From positions 1 through 64,000 of the forward strand of contig NZ_QJKM01000005.1 of assembly GCF_003425685.1 (NCBI RefSeq): a stretch of 64,000 nt of DNA, given 5' to 3'. The position numbers and the translations under genes were made by a program. The stretch comes from Rhizobium terrae (GTDB taxonomy: Bacteria; Pseudomonadota; Alphaproteobacteria; Rhizobiales; Rhizobiaceae). Of this stretch, positions 18,438-28,798 are shown piece by piece. Under the pieces are notes generated by a model. That model saw only the letters and a list, made by a program, of their open reading frames with translations. It had not been told where the DNA came from and searched no databases. Within the stretch, counting starts at the first letter, position 1, and each line of letters starts with the position of its first letter.

Positions 18438-19532
18438 CTATGCCACGATTTGAAGATCGAGGGCGCGGCCGTTGGCGCGGCGAAGTTGCGCGGCCTTTGT
18501 CCGGGTGCCGGGCAACTGCCGATAGATGTCGAGATAGTCCTGCGCCATCCGTTCAGCGGTGAAACGCTTCTCGAAAGTGGCGCGTACCTTCCACCGGTCA
18601 AGCTGCAGCGCCCGTGCGACATTTTCTGCAGCCTCCGTCACGCTGTCGATCAGAATGCCGGAAACGCCGTTGTCGATCACCTCCGGCACGGAGCCGCAGC
18701 GGAAGGCGATGACCGGCGTGCCACAAGCCATGGCCTCGATCATGACCAGCCCGAACGGCTCAGGCCAGTCGATCGGGAAGAGCAGCGCGCCGGCATTGCC
18801 GAGGAAAGCCGCCTTCTGATGTTCATTGATTTCGCCGATAAATTCGACATTCGGATGGCTCTTCACCATTGGCTCGATCACCGTTTCCCAATAGGCCTTG
18901 TCCGCGTTGTCGATCTTGGCAGCAATCTTCAAGGGCATGCTGGCCCTCGCTGCGATCTCGATCGCTCGATCTGGCCGCTTCTCGGGCGAGATGCGTCCGA
19001 GGAAAGCGAGGTAGCTGCCTTTAGGTTTTGCCGTGAAGGGGAGGAGATCGGCGGGCAGACCATGATAGACCGTTCCGGACCAATTGACTGGCGGCATCGG
19101 GCGGCGCTGGTCGTTGGAGATCGATACCAGCGGAATATCGAAGAAAGCCTCGTAGAAGGGCTTTAGGTCCGGCAGGTCGAGCCGGCCGTGCAGCGTCGTG
19201 ACCGTGCGGTCGGCAAAATCCCGGATCAGCGGAAAATGCAATAGATCGATATGAAAGTGCAGCACATCGAATTCGTGCGCCCGCCGTCGGATTTCCTCCA
19301 GCATCACGACCTGATGCGGCAGATGGTCCCTGACTGCCGGGTTGAGCCGCAGCGCGACGTCCGAGCAGGCCACCAGCTTGGCTTAGGTGACGGAATCGCC
19401 GCTGGCAAAGAGCGTCACGTCATGACCTAGGGCGGCAAGTTCTTCGGTAAGGTAGGAAACGATGCGTTCGGTTCCGCCATAGAGTTTGGGTGGAACACTT
19501 TCGGCAAGCGGCGCGATCTGAGCGATCTTCAT
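18438..19532 (-). pseudogene. GT4 family glycosyltransferase with an internal stop codon
   Basis: The full reading frame from ATG 19532 (AGAGGAGGT upstream) would encode 364 aa: KIAQIAPLAESVPPKLYGGT, the nucleotide-sugar fold, SYLAFLGRISPEKRPDRAIE and the GT4 E-x7-E motif PEPFGLVMIEAMACGTPVIA. Codon 50 is TAA (19383-19385) within GDSVT-stop-AKLVACSD, a place where relatives carry a sense codon. Translation from the next GTG (19373) would lack the N-terminal Rossmann strand and loop with the donor/acceptor glycines, so it is probably inactive. Otherwise there is no lesion. Confidence 0.75.
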
Positions 19533-19620
19533 CGGCAAGACCTCCTCTAATGAGCAAAGAATCGTCGGTAAAAATCATGCCCGTGTCCTCGGAAGGCACG
19601 CGGCAAGTCAGATGGAACGT

Positions 19621-20043
19621 CTAGATCTCGAATGGCTGTCGGCGACGCTCTCCTTTCCGGTAGCTGCACAGACCAAGGCTGCCAAACCGGCCCACTTTCG
19701 GTCTCCGGCGATGGGGCCTGTGGACATTGAAGAGAGGAGACGAGCCTTGCTCCTTGCATCGCTCATCGTCCTTATCCAACGCCTTCAGCGCTTCAATGAT
19801 CTCGTCATAGGGGACGGCTTTATCCGTGCCGGGATGAAGGCGAAGGGCCGGGATGGACTCGATCGCAAAGATATCGGATGCCCACGACGCGAGAATGGCT
19901 CGCTTCTCGTCATTGTCGATGTCGGCGGCGGTAAGCACGTCACGCGGGTGATCGAAATGCTGAGCCGGATGAAGCAGATGCGCAGCGCTGATCGCTGCTG
20001 TGGCTTGCGCCGGTGCCGAATTGCTGTCGTTTTCCTTTCTCAT
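19621..20043 (-). CDS. Conserved hypothetical protein of rhizobia
   Basis: A 140-aa protein. The conserved middle HLLHPAQHFDHPRDVLTAAD, IDNDEKRAILASWASDIFAI and YDEIIEALKALDKDD matches a small family common in Rhizobiales (DVL-x-EKRAILASWASD). The basic C-terminal 45 aa (RRRPKVGRFG...) is less typical. Function unknown. It precedes the glycosyltransferase gene on the same strand. Confidence 0.65.
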   Translation of the reverse strand: MRKENDSNSAPAQATAAISAAHLLHPAQHFDHPRDVLTAADIDNDEKRAILASWASDIFAIESIPALRLHPGTDKAVPYDEIIEALKALDKDDERCKEQGSSPLFNVHRPHRRRPKVGRFGSLGLCSYRKGERRRQPFEI

Positions 20044-20092
20044 TGTCTAGCTCCATTGATGTCAAACCGATGGATCTTGTTGTTCTTCCCGT

Positions 20093-20332
20093 TCAGACCG
20101 GTGCCTGCTTTTGAAAATAGCCTGCGTGCGGCCTGGACCATTGTCTCTCAGATGGCCGGAGTCGTGACCCCTGCCGGTAGAGTTCAACCACGATCACCGC
20201 GATGTGCTCCCCTTCCTCCGATTCCTTGGCGACGCCGGCGTCCTTGCGGAGATCGTCGAATACGTGCTGACAAAGGTCGTCGGCATAAAGCGGCGTGGCC
20301 GAGCGTTTGATCGTCGCCTGAACCATCTTCAT
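20093..20332 (-). CDS. Small hypothetical protein
   Basis: A 79-aa frame beginning MKMVQATIKRSATPLYADDL, with QHVFDDLRKDAG and EHIAVIVVELYRQGSR. The first 55 residues look like a conserved rhizobial helical protein; the tail after RQGSR is unusual and might be altered by a frameshift. It lies between the groEL terminator and the 19621 gene. Function unknown. Confidence 0.5.
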   Translation of the reverse strand: MKMVQATIKRSATPLYADDLCQHVFDDLRKDAGVAKESEEGEHIAVIVVELYRQGSRLRPSERQWSRPHAGYFQKQAPV

Positions 20333-20345
20333 CTACATGGATGAA

Positions 20346-20373
20346 GGCCCGCCCGTCGAGGGCCGGGCGGGCC
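20346..20373 (-). terminator. groESL terminator hairpin
   Basis: On the minus strand, GGCCCGCCC pairs perfectly with GGGCGGGCC around a 10-base loop, 13 bases past the groEL stop, followed by TT. A strong GC stem with only a short U tail, but well placed to end groESL. Confidence 0.6.
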
Positions 20374-20386
20374 GTTGTCGATCGAC

Positions 20387-22027
<1,641 letters not shown>

Positions 22028-22069
22028 TCAATAGGCAGCTATCTGACTGATGGTTCGTCGTGTGGATGG

Positions 22070-22384
22070 TCAGGCAGCTTGTCTCTGCTCCACCTGGGCT
22101 TCGATGATGCCCATGACATCGCTTTCCTTCATGATCAGCAGGTCTTCCCCGTTGATCTTGATTTCGGTGCCGGACCATTTGCCGAACAGAATGCGGTCGC
22201 CGACCTTGACGTCGAGCGCCTGGATCTGCCCGGCCTCGTTGCGGGCGCCGGAGCCGACGGCAATGACCTCGCCCTCTTGCGGCTTTTCCTTCGCAGTGTC
22301 GGGAATGATGATTCCGCCCTTGGTCTTTTCTTCGAATTCGACCCGGCGGACGAGAATGCGATCATGAAGCGGTCGGAACGACAT
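22070..22384 (-). CDS. groES: Co-chaperonin GroES (Hsp10)
   Basis: A 104-aa lid of the GroEL chamber. [20 protein letters not shown] is the start; the mobile loop [20 protein letters not shown] and [16 protein letters not shown] are canonical, and it ends [12 protein letters not shown]. The ATG at 22384 with GGAGG upstream is preferred; the extended frame upstream crosses the promoter region. First gene of the groESL operon. Confidence 0.96.
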   Translation of the reverse strand: MSFRPLHDRILVRRVEFEEKTKGGIIIPDTAKEKPQEGEVIAVGSGARNEAGQIQALDVKVGDRILFGKWSGTEIKINGEDLLIMKESDVMGIIEAQVEQRQAA

Positions 22385-22488
22385 GTTTTCCTCCGATGGA
22401 CAAACAATGATGACGTTGTTCCCCTGACCGGACCGGATGACCAGTCCGGGCGGGTGCAAAGCCTCGATCGAGCGTTTTGCGCGAAAAA

Positions 22489-22517
22489 ATCTGGTTTTGC
22501 GATTTTCGATTTTCAAG
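22489..22517 (-). promoter_or_regulatory. Putative sigma-32 promoter of groESL
   Basis: On the minus strand, CTTGAA (22512-22517) and CCAGAT (22489-22494) are 17 bases apart, close to the heat-shock consensus. It lies about 105 bases before groES and immediately inside the CIRCE element. Confidence 0.6.
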
Positions 22518-22534
22518 AGGGACAGGAGAAAAAA

Positions 22535-22561
22535 TTAGCACTCGACGTGAGCGGCTGCTAA
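22535..22561. promoter_or_regulatory. CIRCE operator (HrcA site), one half degenerate
   Basis: TTAGCACTC-N9-GGCTGCTAA. The left half is perfect against the CIRCE consensus; the right half differs at two positions (GGC for GAG). The 9-base spacer is exact. It sits just upstream of the -35 box, implying HrcA repression combined with sigma-32 activation. Confidence 0.8.
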
Positions 22562-22664
22562 CACGCTGGAAAGGAACGATAAACTGGCATTGTTCGTTGG
22601 GAAAATCGTTGATGGCCGCAAAATTTTGCGCCACCTTTGCAATGTCATGAAACGGAGATGAAGC

Positions 22665-22937
22665 ATGCAATTTTCGTCGGATCTGGAACGCCAGCTCAAC
22701 GGCTACGGTCTTACCACCGCTCACATCCTCTACCGCATTCCTGATTTCGAATCCGTGCTGCAGACCTATGTCTGGCAGGACTACGACCTGGCTCCCGATT
22801 TTCCCGAGATGCACAAATTCCTCGATTTTTGGCAGTCCAGCCTAGAAGGCCCACTGCATTCCGTCCGCTATACGCACCAACGCCTGATCGGCCCAAATGA
22901 ATGGCGCCGCGTCGAGGGTGAGTTCAAGCTGCACTGA
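22665..22937 (+). CDS. usg: Usg family protein
   Basis: A 90-aa protein with the Usg pattern: LERQLNGYGLTTAHILYRIP, LQTYVWQDYDLAPDFPEMHK, FLDFWQSSLEGPLHSVRYTH. Usg proteins are small conserved alphaproteobacterial proteins of unknown function. ATG preceded by GGAGATGAAGC. Divergent from groESL. Confidence 0.85.
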   Translation: MQFSSDLERQLNGYGLTTAHILYRIPDFESVLQTYVWQDYDLAPDFPEMHKFLDFWQSSLEGPLHSVRYTHQRLIGPNEWRRVEGEFKLH

Positions 22938-23256
22938 GACTGTATCCGGATTTTTCCTTCCTAGCTCTGCGGTGGCCACGGCTTGATGAGCCGGTCGTTT
23001 TCCCACGTTTGTTCAGAGTGAGGCCTAATTGGAAGAGAAAACCCATATGATCAAAGACCTCGATGTTGAGGAACGCGAGCAGGTTTTCACGGATGTCGCC
23101 CGCGTCCTCGAAAACACGGCATGCGAGGTCTTCATCGAAGGACACAGACACTTTGCGGCGCTTCCACCGATGTGGTGATCTGAACCCTTCAAACTGGCCT
23201 AGTTTTGGGTAGAGTTTTCCGGTGCATTTTCCTGGCTGGGAAAGGAACGGAAGACG

Positions 23257-23523
23257 ATGAAGGCATCGCAATTTTCGGACGCGCAGAAGGCGTTCATTCT
23301 AAAGCAGGGTGATGAAGGTGTGCCAGTCGCGGAGATCTGCCGGAAGGCAGGGATCAGCCAGGCGACCTACTTTAACTGGAAGAAGAAATACGCCGGTCTG
23401 TTGCCGCCGGAGATGAAGAAGCCGAAGCAGCTCGAGGACGAGAATGCGCGGCTGAAGAAGATTGTCGCGGACCTGACGCTGGACCGCGAGATGCTGCAGG
23501 ATGTCATTCAGCGAAAGCTTTAA
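23257..23523 (+). CDS. IS3 family transposase OrfA
   Basis: An 88-aa helix-turn-helix and leucine-zipper protein. QFSDAQKAFILKQGDEGVPV and AEICRKAGISQATYFNWKKK make up the HTH; LEDENARLKKIVADLTLDRE is the zipper. Frame intact. In a working element it is fused to OrfB by programmed frameshifting; here OrfB is broken. Confidence 0.88.
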   Translation: MKASQFSDAQKAFILKQGDEGVPVAEICRKAGISQATYFNWKKKYAGLLPPEMKKPKQLEDENARLKKIVADLTLDREMLQDVIQRKL

Positions 23524-23543
23524 GGCCTGCTCGTAAGCGTGAT

Positions 23544-24453
23544 GTGGTGAAGGGCATGTGCCGGGATTGGATGATCTCGATCCGGCGTGCCTGTGGAGCG
23601 TTGAACTTCGATCGATCGACCTACCACTACACCTCTCGCCGTCCCGATCAGGCCGGCCTGGAAGGTCGTATTCGTGAGATTTGCGAAACCCGTGTCCGTT
23701 ACGGCTATCCTCGTATTCATGTGCTCTTGGAACGCGAGGGCTGGGGCACCAATATCAAACGCACCTATCGGATTTACAGGGACTTGGGCCTTCAACTACG
23801 GAATAAAACGCCGAAGCGCCGGGTCAGAGCTAAGCTGCGGGAGAACCGGCAAAAGGCTGTGGGACCAAACGATGTCTGGGCGATGGACTTCGTTCACGAC
23901 CAACTCGCCACCGGCAAGAAATTACGGGTGCTAAAGCGCGTCGCACTCTTTCAGATTCGCTTGCCGCGCTTTAGATTCTTGTTTTTACGCATGTCGTCGT
24001 CGCAAAACCGCTGCACACTTTTGCGCGACATGCTTTAACGGTGGTCGACACCTTCTCGCGCTACGTGCCGGTGCTTGACCCTCGGCACAGCTATCGGGGT
24101 GAAGATGTCGTGGAAACCTTGGAACGGGTATGCCGGCAGGTCGGGTATCCGAAGACAATCAGAGTGGATCAAGGCACGGAATTCGTGTCACGCGATCTGG
24201 ATCTTTGGGCTTATGCCAAGGATGTCACTCTGGACTTCTCGCGTCCCGGAAAACCAACGGACAACGCCTTTATCGAGGTCGCTTCCGGGCGGAATGCCTG
24301 AACCAGCACTGGTTCCTGACCCTTGCGGATGCCCGCGAAAAGATGGAGGATTGGCGTAGAGACTACAATGAGGTTCGGCCGCATGGTGCGATCGGCAACA
24401 AAGTCCCGATCTCGCTGATGAATTCCCGAGGCGCAACCAGCCCGCCTCCCTGA
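23544..24453 (+). pseudogene. IS3 transposase OrfB, disrupted
   Basis: DDE integrase with three visible parts: CRDWMISIRRACGALNFDRS to WAMDFVHDQLATGKKLRVL; then VVDTFSRYVPVLDPR to DVTLDFSRPGKPTDNAFIE; then, in another frame, GRFRAECLNQHWFLTLADAR to the end. The first break is a 104-base insertion at 23934-24037. The second is a deletion of about 10 bases near 24278 that removes the usual AFNG codons. The catalytic Asp residues are still readable but the protein cannot be made. Confidence 0.88.
23934..24035. repeat. 102-bp palindromic repeat element inserted at TA
   Basis: The sequence between the two halves of orfB begins AAGCGCGTCGC and ends GCGACATGCTT, imperfect inverted termini (10 of 13 positions match), flanked on each side by TA. 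Removing it plus one TA restores CTA-ACG (Leu-Thr) and the orfB frame. An internal hairpin has GCATGTCG/CGACATGC and GCAAAA/TTTTGC arms (23989-24033). Similar palindromic sequences are, from memory, abundant in Rhizobium intergenic regions. TA duplication is typical of IS630/Tc1-mariner MITEs. Confidence 0.75.
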
Positions 24454-24538
24454 ATGAAGCCCGAAAACTCCAGCCTCCGCTGGTCCAGTTTGAAGGGTTC
24501 AGATCAGGTTCCGGCTTGGCCGCGCTGCACCGCCACAC

Positions 24539-25381
24539 CTATATCTTCGCGAAGTCCACGACCTGCGCCCTGATTGCGACTTCGGTCGGCAGACGTTCCA
24601 TCGAACTGGCCCCATAAAAGCCGTTACAGCCCTTGCAGCGGGCAAGCACATAGGCCGCATCCGCCGGCATGGAGATCGGACCGCCATGGCAGAGCACGAT
24701 GACCTCGTCGCGCACCGACCTTGCGGCATCCGCCCATTCGTTGATCTTCTCCACGCACCCGTCGAGCGTCAGCGCCGTTTCCGCGCCGATCGCGCCTCCA
24801 GTGGTCAGGCCGAGATGACAGACCACAATATCGGCACCGGCCTTGGTCATGGCGGCGGCGTCATCGCTGCTGAAGACATACGGCGTGGTCAGCATATCCT
24901 TGGCATGCGCACGGGCGATGATGTCGATTTCCAGATCAAAGCCCATGCCGGTCTCTTCGAGATTGGCGCGAAACGTGCCGTCGATCAACCCGACCGTCGG
25001 AAAGTTCTGGATGCCGGCAAAACCCATCGCCTTCAGCTCATCGAGGAAATGATCGGGCAGCATGAAGGGATCGGTGCCGTTGACGCCGGCAAGCACGGGC
25101 GTATGGCGCACGACCGGCAGCACCTCACGGCCCATCTCCTTGACGATCTCGTTGGCATTGCCGTAGGCAAGCAGGCCGGCAAGCGAGCCGCGACCGGCCA
25201 TGCGGTAACGGCCGGAATTATAGATCACGATCAGGTCGATGCCGCCGGCTTCCTCGCTCTTGGCGGAAAGGCCGGTACCGGCGCCGCCGCCGATGATCGG
25301 CCGGCCCTCGGCGATCTTGCGGCGAAGCCTGCTCAGAATGTCGGTTCTGTCGATGCGGGTCAAAATTCCCTCCTTAGGCAT
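24539..25381 (-). CDS. Phosphoenolpyruvate-hydrolase family TIM-barrel protein
   Basis: Up to 280 aa, PEP_hydrolase (PF09370-type) TIM barrel: [80 protein letters not shown] and [16 protein letters not shown]. The ATG at 25381 overlaps the upstream gene, and AAGGAGG inside that overlap points to a TTG at 25363 as the likelier start. Family members lie next to or are fused with UPF0261 domains. The true reaction is unproven. Coupled to the next gene upstream. Confidence 0.85.
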   Translation of the reverse strand: MPKEGILTRIDRTDILSRLRRKIAEGRPIIGGGAGTGLSAKSEEAGGIDLIVIYNSGRYRMAGRGSLAGLLAYGNANEIVKEMGREVLPVVRHTPVLAGVNGTDPFMLPDHFLDELKAMGFAGIQNFPTVGLIDGTFRANLEETGMGFDLEIDIIARAHAKDMLTTPYVFSSDDAAAMTKAGADIVVCHLGLTTGGAIGAETALTLDGCVEKINEWADAARSVRDEVIVLCHGGPISMPADAAYVLARCKGCNGFYGASSMERLPTEVAIRAQVVDFAKI

Positions 25382-26570
25382 GAATGTCTTGGAAGCTGGC
25401 GACGAGTGCCGCGGCGAATTCCGGGCTGTTGATATGGGCGTCTATCTCGATGAGACGCCTGTTCGGCGCGGCGTGCCACCCGAGGCGGATGGCGGAAAAT
25501 AGCGCCTCGTCGGCTTCAGGATCGTGAAACGGCTGACCGGCCACATCGATTGCCGAAACGCCCTGAAGCGGCAGCAGAAAGCGGACCGGACCTTGCATCC
25601 GGTTGAGCCGTTCGGCGATGAAGGCGCCGATCCGGCCATTTTCCTCCGGCGTGGTGCGCATCAGCGTCACCTGCGCATTGTGGACGTGAAGCCTGCGGTC
25701 ACGGAACGGTGCCGGCACGGTGTCACGCGCGCCGAAATTCACCATGTCGACGGCGCCGACCGAGCCGACATACGGCAGGCCGGTGCGGATGATGGCTCCG
25801 AAGCGATCCTCGGTCGCGGGAAAGACGCCACCGACCAGGAGATCGGGAACTTCTGTCGTCGTCACATCGATGACGCCCTGCAGCAGACCTGAATCGACAA
25901 GCTTCTCCATCGACTGGCCGCCGACGCCGGTCGCATGGAAGACGTAGATTTCATGCGTCTTGCCGAGCATCTCGCGCACCTGTGTGACGCAGGCGGTGGT
26001 GACGCCGAACATGGTCATGCCGATGCCCGGCCGGTCATCCCCGGAAGCGGGAACGGGGTTGCGGGCCATTCCGGCCGCCGCATTGGCCGCATTGCCGATA
26101 ACTTTGCGCGAGATGGCATTCAGGCCGGCGACGTCAACAACCGAATACATCATGGTGATGTCGTTGGGTCCGACATAGGGCGCCACATTGCCCGAGGCGA
26201 CCGTTGAGACCATCAGTTTCGGCAGTCCGATGGGGAGTGCCCGCATCGCCTCCGTCACAAGCGCCGTATTGCCGGTTCCGCCGAGGCCAAGAATGGCGCC
26301 GACGTCATCACGCGATTTCAGGAACGCCGTCAGCGCCTTGGCCATGGCCGACACCGCTGTTCCCCTGTCCGTCTGCCCGAGCACGGCCGCAGCACCTTCA
26401 GGATGAAATTCGGCGATATCGCGCGCCCGGACATCGGCGCCAGCACCTTCCCCGAGCGTCCCGACATCGATGAGCACGGCATCGGCTCCCGCAGCAAGGA
26501 CCACTTCCTTGGCGTAGCTCAGTTCGGCTCCCTTGGTGTCGCAAGTACCAACAACATAAACCCTTCCCAT
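25374..26570 (-). CDS. UPF0261 / Tm-1-like ATP-binding domain protein
   Basis: A 398-aa protein: [20 protein letters not shown], then [52 protein letters not shown] and [17 protein letters not shown], all typical of the bacterial homologues of the tomato virus-resistance protein Tm-1 N-terminal domain. AGGAGGAAAACC precedes the ATG at 26570; the longer frame crosses the promoter. Its stop overlaps the PEP-hydrolase-like gene. Divergent from the GntR gene, which probably regulates it. Biochemical role unknown. Confidence 0.85.
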   Translation of the reverse strand: MGRVYVVGTCDTKGAELSYAKEVVLAAGADAVLIDVGTLGEGAGADVRARDIAEFHPEGAAAVLGQTDRGTAVSAMAKALTAFLKSRDDVGAILGLGGTGNTALVTEAMRALPIGLPKLMVSTVASGNVAPYVGPNDITMMYSVVDVAGLNAISRKVIGNAANAAAGMARNPVPASGDDRPGIGMTMFGVTTACVTQVREMLGKTHEIYVFHATGVGGQSMEKLVDSGLLQGVIDVTTTEVPDLLVGGVFPATEDRFGAIIRTGLPYVGSVGAVDMVNFGARDTVPAPFRDRRLHVHNAQVTLMRTTPEENGRIGAFIAERLNRMQGPVRFLLPLQGVSAIDVAGQPFHDPEADEALFSAIRLGWHAAPNRRLIEIDAHINSPEFAAALVASFQDIHA

Positions 26571-26636
26571 TGGTTTTCCTCCTCCTTTCAACCCGTCGCT
26601 GACTGTCTCGATAAAATTCCTATTTTTTGTATTTTC

Positions 26637-26666
26637 CATATTGTATATTCTTTCGCATATTGCATA
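26637..26666. promoter_or_regulatory. Candidate GntR operator (direct repeat)
   Basis: CATATTGTATA (26637-26647) and CATATTGCATA (26656-26666) are repeated 19 bases apart in the AT-rich gap between the divergent UPF0261 and GntR genes. Two turns of the helix separate them, as expected for a dimeric regulator acting on both promoters. By inspection only. Confidence 0.4.
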
Positions 26667-26700
26667 CTTGGAATGCGAAAGCCAGACGGAAATGGAGACC

Positions 26701-27366
26701 ATGAACGCACCCCGCCATCTCACTCTTCGCGAGCGGATCTACGAGGAAATCGTTCGCCTGATCGTCTCCGGTGAACTGCCGAGCGGCGTCTCGATCGACG
26801 AAAAGGAATTGACGGAACGCCTGCAGGTCAGCCGCACGCCGTTCCGCGAGGCGATCGGCACGCTTGCCAAGGAAGGGCTGATCGAGATCAAGCCCTATCG
26901 CGGCTTTTTCGTGCGCAGCTTCACGCCCAAGGAGATCGACGACCTCTACGAACTTCGCAAGACGCTCGAATGCTTCGCCGTCGAGCTCGCCGTTCCGCAG
27001 ATGAGCGACCGGCACATCGCCGGCTTCGAACGCATCCTGGATGAGGCGGTCGCAGCGCTGCGCCGCGGCAACATGGAGACCTACGGCATTCGCGACAAGG
27101 AATTTCACGAGACCATCGCCGAGCTTTCGGGAAACGCGCCGCTCATCGAAACGCTGGCGCGGCTGGCGCTGCAGATCCAGATCTGCCGCTCGATCGCCAA
27201 TGAGAGCCGCGATCTCGCCGAGAGGGCGGCAGAAGAGCGCGATCAGATCCTGCAGGCCTTCCGGTCGCGCGACATAATCCGCGCCAAGGCGCTGATGCAC
27301 GCACATATCAGCGATGTCCAGCAGGCCGTCATGGCGCGCTTTCAGAAGGGAAATCCGGCGAGTTAA
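26701..27366 (+). CDS. GntR family (FadR/FCD subfamily) transcriptional regulator
   Basis: A 221-aa regulator. The N-terminal winged helix (about 5-70) has LRERIYEEIVRLIVSGELPS and LTERLQVSRTPFREAIGTLA. The C-terminal FCD effector domain has IDDLYELRKTLECFAVELA, the metal-ligand region DKEFHETIAELSGN and ALMHAHISDVQQAVMARF. ATG 26701 has GGAG close upstream. It probably senses a sugar acid or related intermediate and controls both the UPF0261 pair and the ABC operon that starts 80 bases downstream. Confidence 0.9.
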   Translation: MNAPRHLTLRERIYEEIVRLIVSGELPSGVSIDEKELTERLQVSRTPFREAIGTLAKEGLIEIKPYRGFFVRSFTPKEIDDLYELRKTLECFAVELAVPQMSDRHIAGFERILDEAVAALRRGNMETYGIRDKEFHETIAELSGNAPLIETLARLALQIQICRSIANESRDLAERAAEERDQILQAFRSRDIIRAKALMHAHISDVQQAVMARFQKGNPAS

Positions 27367-27446
27367 CCGGGTGTATGAAGGAGAGGGAGGTCTCCTTTTC
27401 GACAAGCGAAAAACGTGGCCGTGGAGCGGCCCAGGAGGAGGGAACA

Positions 27447-28700
27447 ATGCTGAAATTTCTTGCCCGCGGAACGGCGCTGGCGGCGATGATCGCCGCAAGT
27501 TCGCTGGCGCATGCCGAGACCCTGAAGATGTGGGGTCCGGAACAGATCACCGAACCGCTGGTCGCGCAGCTGTGGAACGGCATCAAGGCCGATTTCGAAA
27601 AGGCCAATCCCGGTGTAACTGTCGAATTCATGCCGCCGACCGGGACGATCAGCAACGGCGCGGTACAGGCAGCGATCCAGTCGGATGTCGGTCCCGACGT
27701 GATCCTCACCAATTCAGGCATCGGCCGCATCAGCGTCGTCAAGAACGCCAAACAGGTCATGCCGCTGACCGAGCAGTATGAAAAACGCGGCTGGAAGGAC
27801 AAGATCTACCCCTGGCTCTACACCGAACTGAAAGGCCAGTTCGGCGGCGAGATCTACGAGGTTCCTGACGGCCTGGATGCGCTTGGCATCTGGTATCACA
27901 AGGATCTTTTCGCGCAGGCGGGCTGGAAGATCCCGGCGACCTGGGCCGAATTCGAGACGCTGATGAAGTCGATCCGTGATACCGGCTTGCAGCCGATCGC
28001 CATTGGCCCGCGCACGACCGGCAGTGCTGGCCATCTCTTCGGCAACCTCATGCAATCTGCAAGCGGCAAGGACGTGGTCGGCAAGGCGCTACGCCGCGAG
28101 ATCGCTTGGGACGATCCCTCGGTCGCTGCCGGCGCCATCCGGCTGCAGAAGCTGGTCGAAGCCGGTTACATCAAGAAGGAAATGGCCGGCCTCGATCTCG
28201 ACGGCGCCTCACGCCTCTGGTTCAACAAGCGCGCGGCCATGTTCGTCGCAGGCCCCTGGTTCACCGCCAATGCCCGCAAGGCAGGCTACGACCTCGCCAA
28301 TGCCGGTTACGCGCCCATGCCTTCCGACATTAAGGGGGCGGCGATGCCGACCGGCGGCGTCGGCTGGAGCTGGCTCGTGCCTGTCAATTCCAAGCAGCCG
28401 GAGCTTGCGATGAAATGGATCGACTTCATGCTGTCGGATGCGGTGATGAAGAAGCGCGCGCAGGATCCTGCAAGCACGATGATCTACCCGCGCGAAATCC
28501 CAGGCCTCGAACCGCCGACCCCCGTTCTCAAAGCTATCTTCGCGACTGCAGCCGGCGGCGTCGGCTACAATCCGAGCGTCTATCTGCCCGGTACCGTTCT
28601 CGACACCTATTTCCAGGTCATCCAGGGCCTGATCTCAGGCCAAATCGGCGGCGAGGACGGCATGAAGCAGCTTCAGGCGAAGATGGCAGAGGCGAAATAG
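27447..28700 (+). CDS. ABC transporter sugar-binding protein (CUT1 family)
   Basis: A 417-aa periplasmic binding protein with signal peptide MLKFLARGTALAAMIAASSLAHA. It has the family 1 solute-binding fold with DVILTNSGIGRI, WYHKDLFAQAGWKIPATWAE, FNKRAAMFVAGPWFTAN and PTGGVGWSWLVPVNSKQPEL. AGGAGGGAAC precedes the ATG. First gene of a six-gene operon to 33104. Ligand likely a carbohydrate; not identifiable. Confidence 0.9.
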   Translation: MLKFLARGTALAAMIAASSLAHAETLKMWGPEQITEPLVAQLWNGIKADFEKANPGVTVEFMPPTGTISNGAVQAAIQSDVGPDVILTNSGIGRISVVKNAKQVMPLTEQYEKRGWKDKIYPWLYTELKGQFGGEIYEVPDGLDALGIWYHKDLFAQAGWKIPATWAEFETLMKSIRDTGLQPIAIGPRTTGSAGHLFGNLMQSASGKDVVGKALRREIAWDDPSVAAGAIRLQKLVEAGYIKKEMAGLDLDGASRLWFNKRAAMFVAGPWFTANARKAGYDLANAGYAPMPSDIKGAAMPTGGVGWSWLVPVNSKQPELAMKWIDFMLSDAVMKKRAQDPASTMIYPREIPGLEPPTPVLKAIFATAAGGVGYNPSVYLPGTVLDTYFQVIQGLISGQIGGEDGMKQLQAKMAEAK

Positions 28701-28765
28701 TGGTCAGTCCAGAAACGCCGGGAAGCAAGGTCATGGGTCCTCTCAGCACCACACCTGCCGTGGCG

Positions 28766-28798
28766 GGACATACGGGCGGCAAACCCGCCCGTATGTCC
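28766..28798 (+). repeat. Perfect 14-bp inverted repeat between binding-protein and permease genes
   Basis: GGACATACGGGCGG pairs perfectly with CCGCCCGTATGTCC around a 5-base loop (CAAAC). It lies 66 bases after the binding-protein stop and its right arm covers the ATG at 28793. It could halt or slow transcription, protect the upstream message, or hide the permease start. Confidence 0.8.

Larger units (their letters stand above)
23176..24506 (+). mobile_element. IS3-family insertion sequence, defective
   Basis: The ends are near-perfect inverted repeats beginning TGATCTGAACCCTTCAAACT at 23176 and, reversed, at 24506. Inside are orfA and a disrupted orfB of the IS407/IS51-like group. No matching target duplication is seen (TGTGG before, GGTTC after), suggesting later recombination. 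Left of the element, 22938-23175 holds no recognised gene. It ends 33 bases from the PEP-hydrolase gene stop. Confidence 0.88.

Noticed and set aside
22924..23271. 115-codon minus-strand frame across the IS3 left end
   Set aside because: Crosses the IS inverted repeat and has no recognisable domain; at most debris of an interrupted gene.
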